DNA from: Akkermansiaceae bacterium
GTDB lineage: Bacteria > Verrucomicrobiota > Verrucomicrobiia > Verrucomicrobiales > DEV007
Assembly (NCBI GenBank): GCA_024233005.1
Contig: JACKQE010000003.1
Coordinates: 186,001-250,000, forward strand
Direction: 5' to 3'
Length of the DNA: 64,000 nt
Below, in pieces: positions 60,337 through 64,000 of the stretch (positions are counted from its first letter, which is position 1; every line of letters starts with the position of its first letter). The notes beneath the pieces were generated by a model. It saw nothing but the letters and a program-made list of their open reading frames with translations, was not told the origin of the DNA and did no database searches. The position numbers and the translations under genes are program-made.

Positions 60337-60920
60337 CCGTTTTCCAACTGCCACAGATCCATCATCCGGCCTGCCTTGGAATGCTCGCGTTCCTTGGCGT
60401 GGTTCTGTTCGTGCCCGCAGGGCCGGAACTGGCCGCGGCCGAGTCCATCGTGCAGTACCGCGTCAACGGGTTGTTCCAGCCTGACCGCCAAGAAGCGCTC
60501 ACCACCGCCGCACAAGCCCTTGAGGGGTGCCACCTCACCGGGGTGGATTACGACACCGCCCTCGCATCCTTCGCCTACGACCCCGACCACCAACTCTTCA
60601 AGAATGCCAAGCCCGAACAGGTGCTCCAGCGGATCAATGATCAGATCAGAAGGTTGACCAACGGCTGCTTCACGCTTTCCCTGCCCGGCAAACTCCCACC
60701 GGAAAAACTTGTCGAGATTCGGTTCGAGATCGAAGGTCTCGATTGCCTCGGTTGCTCGTTTGGGGCCTATCGTGCGGTCGCCGGCATTGATGGAGTGGAG
60801 CGCGCCACCGCCAGTTTCCATGAAGGCCGGCTCACCGCCTGGATCGATCCCGCCAAAACGAACCGTGAAGCGCTGGCCGCCGCCCTGACTAAAAAAGAGA
60901 TCACGATCCTCCACCCCTGA
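60333..60920 (+). CDS. Secreted protein with two HMA-like folds, second copy
   Basis: The 195-residue protein has a signal peptide (about 1-36). A first ferredoxin-like fold without the motif (VQYRVNGLFQPDRQEALTT) is followed by a second with LDCLGCSFGAYRAVAGIDGV and LTAWIDPAKTNREALAAAL, where Cys138 and Cys141 form the CxxC. It is paralogous to the protein at 55534, with lower identity than the neighbouring cytochromes show. It is coupled by ATGA to the second DUF1592 gene and followed 5 bp later by a DUF1552 gene. A Cu or Zn ligand role is inferred. Confidence 0.8.
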   Translation: MTVFQLPQIHHPACLGMLAFLGVVLFVPAGPELAAAESIVQYRVNGLFQPDRQEALTTAAQALEGCHLTGVDYDTALASFAYDPDHQLFKNAKPEQVLQRINDQIRRLTNGCFTLSLPGKLPPEKLVEIRFEIEGLDCLGCSFGAYRAVAGIDGVERATASFHEGRLTAWIDPAKTNREALAAALTKKEITILHP

Positions 60921-60925
60921 CTGCC

Positions 60926-62185
60926 ATGACCAAGAACATTGTCCCCCGCCCGGCCTCGCTCCCCCGCCGCACTTTCCTGCGGGGAGCGGGGATCACCCTG
61001 AGCCTGCCGTTTCTGGAGGCCATGTGCCCGGCGTTTTCTTCCGCCGCCGAGTCCTCCATCCCACGCCGCATGGTCTGCATCCAGACCAACATGGGAATCC
61101 TGCCGCAGTTTTTCTTTCCGGAGAACGCGGGACGCGACTACACTGCGAGCGTCTACTTGGAGCGACTCAAGACCCACCGCGACCAGATCACGGTCTTCTC
61201 GGGCGTCAGCCATCCCGTTGTCGATGGCGGACACGCGGCGCAGAAATGCTTTCTGACAGGCACGCCGCACCCGGCCCGGGGCGGCTTTCGCAACGGCATT
61301 TCCCTGGACCAGTTCGCCGCGGAAGAAATCGGCAACCAAACCCGCTATCCGTCTCTCGTGCTCGCGGTCACGAATGAAAATGCCACGATGAGTTTCACCC
61401 GCAGCGGGGCTTCGATCCCTTCGGAACAGAGCCCGAAAAAATTGTTTGAACGTCTTTTCATCCAGGGCAACGCCAAGGAAGTTGAGGCGAATGTGGAAGC
61501 TCTGCAGCGGGGCCGCAGCTTGATGGACTTCGTGGGGGAACAGTCGAAGCGCCTCAGCCGGACCCTCTCCAAGAGTGACCAGTCCCGACTCGACCAGTAC
61601 TTCACCGCGGTGCGGGATCTCGAACAGCGACTTCACAGCGCGGAGGAGTGGGAATACAAGCCCAAGCCCGCCGTCACGGCCAAAGCCCCCGAGGAAATCA
61701 CCGACGCGCTGGAGTTCGTGCGCCGCACCGGTCAAACCTTCGATGTGATGAAACTTGCTCTTGAGACCGACTCCACACGGGTGATTTCCCTCTTCATTGA
61801 CACCACCGTCATCCACAATATCACCCACCATGGCAACCGCCCCGAGGTTCTCGCCGAACTGCGCGGGCACGAGGAACGCCAGTTTGATGCCCTGAACGGT
61901 TTCCTGACGGCTCTGGCGGAGGCAAAAGAGCAGGGCGACACGTTGCTTGATCGCACCCAGGTCTACTACGGCACCTGCATGGGAAGCGCCAACTCCCACA
62001 GCAATGTGAACCTGCCGGCACTGCTGGCGGGTGGCGGATTCAAACACGGCCAACATCTCGCCTTCGACAAGGACCACAACCACCCTCTGACGAACCTTTA
62101 CGTCTCCATGCTGCAACGGCTGGGCATCGATACCGGGGAGTTTTCCACCGGCAAGACGACCATCAAGGGACTGGAGATGGCCTGA
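60926..62185 (+). CDS. DUF1552 family secreted protein (Tat substrate)
   Basis: The 419-residue protein has a Tat signal (SLPRRTFLRGAGITLSLPF). The family core follows: RMVCIQTNMGILPQFFFPEN, FSGVSHPVVDGGHAAQKCFL, SLDQFAAEEIGNQTRYPSL, LDQYFTAVRDLEQRLHSAE and YYGTCMGSANSHSNVNLPAL. DUF1552 proteins usually pair with DUF1592-type cytochromes, as DUF1501 proteins pair with DUF1549/1553. Here it lies directly behind the second module, which therefore has both kinds of partner. The function is unknown. Confidence 0.92.
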   Translation: MTKNIVPRPASLPRRTFLRGAGITLSLPFLEAMCPAFSSAAESSIPRRMVCIQTNMGILPQFFFPENAGRDYTASVYLERLKTHRDQITVFSGVSHPVVDGGHAAQKCFLTGTPHPARGGFRNGISLDQFAAEEIGNQTRYPSLVLAVTNENATMSFTRSGASIPSEQSPKKLFERLFIQGNAKEVEANVEALQRGRSLMDFVGEQSKRLSRTLSKSDQSRLDQYFTAVRDLEQRLHSAEEWEYKPKPAVTAKAPEEITDALEFVRRTGQTFDVMKLALETDSTRVISLFIDTTVIHNITHHGNRPEVLAELRGHEERQFDALNGFLTALAEAKEQGDTLLDRTQVYYGTCMGSANSHSNVNLPALLAGGGFKHGQHLAFDKDHNHPLTNLYVSMLQRLGIDTGEFSTGKTTIKGLEMA

Positions 62186-62228
62186 CCACTCCTCCGGCGC
62201 ATCCAGTTATTCGTTGCACCATCCAACC

Positions 62229-64000
62229 ATGAAATTGATCCTCTCCGCAATGCCGCAAGCATTGTTCTACCCAGTCGTGTTCCTGCTTCCGACTGCCGCG
62301 GTGAAATCCGACGAGGGAAGCGCTTTCTTCGAATCGAAAATCCGTCCGATTCTCATTGAAAGCTGCTACGACTGCCACAGTGCCGAGGGGAAGCACAAGG
62401 GGGGATTGTCTCTCGACACGAAGGAAGGCGTGCTCAAAGGTGGTGAGACCGGCGCGGCGGTGGTGCCCGGCGACACGGCGAAAAGTTTGCTGCTGACGGC
62501 GGTGCGCCATACCGATCCCGACCTTGCGATGCCGCCGAAGAAAAAACTCAGCGATGCCCAGATCGCCGATCTGGAACGCTGGGTGGTCATGGGAGCCCCT
62601 GACCCCCGCTCCGGCGCCAAGCCAGCGACGAAACTGGAGGAACATTTCGCCACCGCCAAAACGCACTGGTCCTTCCAGAAAGTCATCCAACCGGCAGTGC
62701 CCGCCGTGCCCGGAGCCACGCACCCGATCGATGCCTTCATCCGTGAAAAACTCGCGTCCGCCAAGCTCTCGCCTTCTCCGAAAGCGGATGCCCGCACCCT
62801 GATCCGTCGCGTCTCTTTCGATCTCACCGGGTTGCCGCCGTCACCGGAGGAAGTGGAGTCCTTTGCCAAAGCGCACGCCCAAAACCCCGACAGGGCCTTC
62901 CAGGATCTTGTCGAAACGCTTCTCGCCTCTCCGCATTATGGGGAACGCTGGGGACGCCACTGGCTCGACGTGGCCCGGTATGCCGACAACATGGGCTCGA
63001 TCTACAACGGGGACGACAGCTACCCGTATGCCTTCACCTACCGGGATTATGTGGTCCGCTCCTTCAACGAGGACAAACCCTACGATCTTTTCCTGCGCGA
63101 ACAACTCGCCGCCGATCTGCTCCCCGGTGCCGATCCCCGGGACAACTCACGGCTTGCCGCCCTGGGCTTTCTGAATCTGGGAAGACGCTATGACCGCAAG
63201 GTGGACGACAACAACATTGACGACCGCATCGACCTCATTTCCCGGGGCCTGCTCGGTCTGACCGCAGGTTGCGCCCGCTGCCACGACCACAAGCTGGAGC
63301 CCATTCCCACGAAGGACTATTACGCGCTTTACGGCATCTTCAAAAGCTGTGCCGAGCCGGCCATCTATCCGGTGCTGCTCCCCCAGCCCGTCAGCCCCGA
63401 AAGCGCGGCTTACGATGCTGAAAACCGGAAGGCGCGCACGGCCTACAGCACCGCGAGCATCGCGGCCGCCAACGCTGCCTCCGCGCAGGCACGAAGCCGG
63501 GTGGGCGACTATCTCATGACGGCGGAGCAGTCCGGTTGGAAAACCCACTATGATAACAAGGGCATCATGGATGTGATCACCCAGCGAAAGCTTCAGGGTG
63601 ACCTGCACAACGCGATGACCCGCGCCCGAAAATCCTGGATCGAAGCGCATCCCGAAGTGTTCGGTCCCTTTCTGGAGTTCATCACCGGCAATCCGTTGGA
63701 ACCCAAGCCGGTCCTCCACCCTCTGGTGGCCAAAGCTTTCGCCACGCCCGCAACCACCCTGGAGGAGTTTGCGGCGCGCTACAACGGGCTCTTTGCGGAT
63801 ATCGACGGAGACTGGCGAAAACTCGCCGAAGGCCCCCTGCAGCAAGCGGCCAAGTTGCAGGAAGCGGACCTCGATCCTCCGGTGGACAAGCTCGCCACCC
63901 AGTCCATCGCCCGAATGGACGCAGTGGAGAACACCCTGCCGTTGCCCGATGCGGACCGCGAGGCTCTGCGTCAAATTCTCATCGCCAAAGACTCGCCGGT
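62229..64000 (+). CDS. PSCyt1-DUF1549 cytochrome-type protein (partial, runs off the window)
   Basis: The open frame begins at ATG 62229 with a signal peptide (MKLILSAMPQALFYPVVFLL) and continues past the window end, with 590 codons visible. The PSCyt1 domain has CYDCH (46-50) and HTDPDLAMPPKKKLSDAQI. The DUF1549 domain has VSFDLTGLPPSPEEVESFA, GERWGRHWLDVARYADNMG and GLTAGCARCHDHKLEPIPTK. The second half visible is a helical linker with an Ala-rich stretch (TASIAAANAASAQARS); the DUF1553 domain must lie beyond the end. It follows the DUF1552 gene by 43 bp. Confidence 0.93.
   Translation, partial: MKLILSAMPQALFYPVVFLLPTAAVKSDEGSAFFESKIRPILIESCYDCHSAEGKHKGGLSLDTKEGVLKGGETGAAVVPGDTAKSLLLTAVRHTDPDLAMPPKKKLSDAQIADLERWVVMGAPDPRSGAKPATKLEEHFATAKTHWSFQKVIQPAVPAVPGATHPIDAFIREKLASAKLSPSPKADARTLIRRVSFDLTGLPPSPEEVESFAKAHAQNPDRAFQDLVETLLASPHYGERWGRHWLDVARYADNMGSIYNGDDSYPYAFTYRDYVVRSFNEDKPYDLFLREQLAADLLPGADPRDNSRLAALGFLNLGRRYDRKVDDNNIDDRIDLISRGLLGLTAGCARCHDHKLEPIPTKDYYALYGIFKSCAEPAIYPVLLPQPVSPESAAYDAENRKARTAYSTASIAAANAASAQARSRVGDYLMTAEQSGWKTHYDNKGIMDVITQRKLQGDLHNAMTRARKSWIEAHPEVFGPFLEFITGNPLEPKPVLHPLVAKAFATPATTLEEFAARYNGLFADIDGDWRKLAEGPLQQAAKLQEADLDPPVDKLATQSIARMDAVENTLPLPDADREALRQILIAKDSP

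Noticed and set aside
62206..62228. CAGTTATTCGTTGC before the gene at 62229 as a third copy of the box
   Set aside because: It shares only CAGTTA and TTGC, the spacing inside differs, and it ends 11 nt from the ATG instead of 34-35.
1..64000. CRISPR arrays, tRNA or rRNA genes
   Set aside because: No regularly spaced direct repeats, no cloverleaf with a TTC-containing T-arm and CCA end, and no rRNA stretch were seen in the intergenic regions, which are mostly short.

Overview
The window looks like chromosomal DNA of a Verrucomicrobiota bacterium, probably of the Verrucomicrobiales. This is inferred from gene content: several gene sets of the PSCyt1/DUF1549/DUF1553, DUF1501, DUF1592 and DUF1552 families, which are typical of Planctomycetes and Verrucomicrobia; a TIGR04073-type exosortase-associated protein; a GreA with a very long N-terminal extension like the chlamydial one; and many secreted PQQ-propeller, LamG and DUF1080-like proteins. 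Composition is GC-rich, and clear Shine-Dalgarno sequences are scarce. No rRNA, tRNA, CRISPR or intact mobile element was found.

Positions 1-7000 hold the tail of an unidentified gene, a secreted PQQ-propeller protein, a broken trpF, a decayed gene-poor stretch, a YggS-type PLP protein coupled to a secreted lectin-fold protein, a diheme cytochrome c, MetY and an RlpA-like protein. Positions 7000-20200 are mainly housekeeping: rpsT, a three-gene MlaE/MlaF/MlaD lipid transporter with a 2Fe-2S flavoprotein behind it, trmD, an aberrant peptide-type ABC ATPase, the TIGR04073 protein, greA, eno, an FtsB/DivIC-like protein, a 23S-type rRNA uracil methyltransferase, a secreted peroxiredoxin and a GYF-domain membrane protein.

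Positions 20200-35200 hold a 1,328-residue secreted protein with five domains ending in a cupredoxin, an MFS transporter, a carbohydrate-binding-like secreted protein, a TerB/FHA-like/ABCG fusion transporter, a receiver-kinase hybrid, a type II NADH dehydrogenase, a DUF2288 protein and a secreted SGNH hydrolase.

Positions 35200-47000 look like a catabolic island. It contains an MFS transporter, a neutral-ceramidase-like enzyme, a sugar-acid dehydratase of the enolase superfamily, a divergent GntR-like regulator with a near-perfect operator palindrome between them, a PSCyt/DUF1501 pair, a Gfo/Idh/MocA oxidoreductase and a GH16 glucanase.

Positions 47000-48690 are accessory DNA with two small secreted proteins, one of them cytochrome b562-like, a transposase remnant and other decayed sequence. 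Positions 48690-64000 are one long plus-strand array of secreted cytochrome-type proteins and their DUF1501/DUF1552 partners. It includes two paralogous modules, each with a DUF1592 protein translationally coupled to a small secreted protein carrying two HMA-like folds. Both modules are preceded by almost the same 20-bp box at the same distance from a start codon. I consider this duplicated, apparently co-regulated cytochrome plus HMA-like module the most interesting system in the window.
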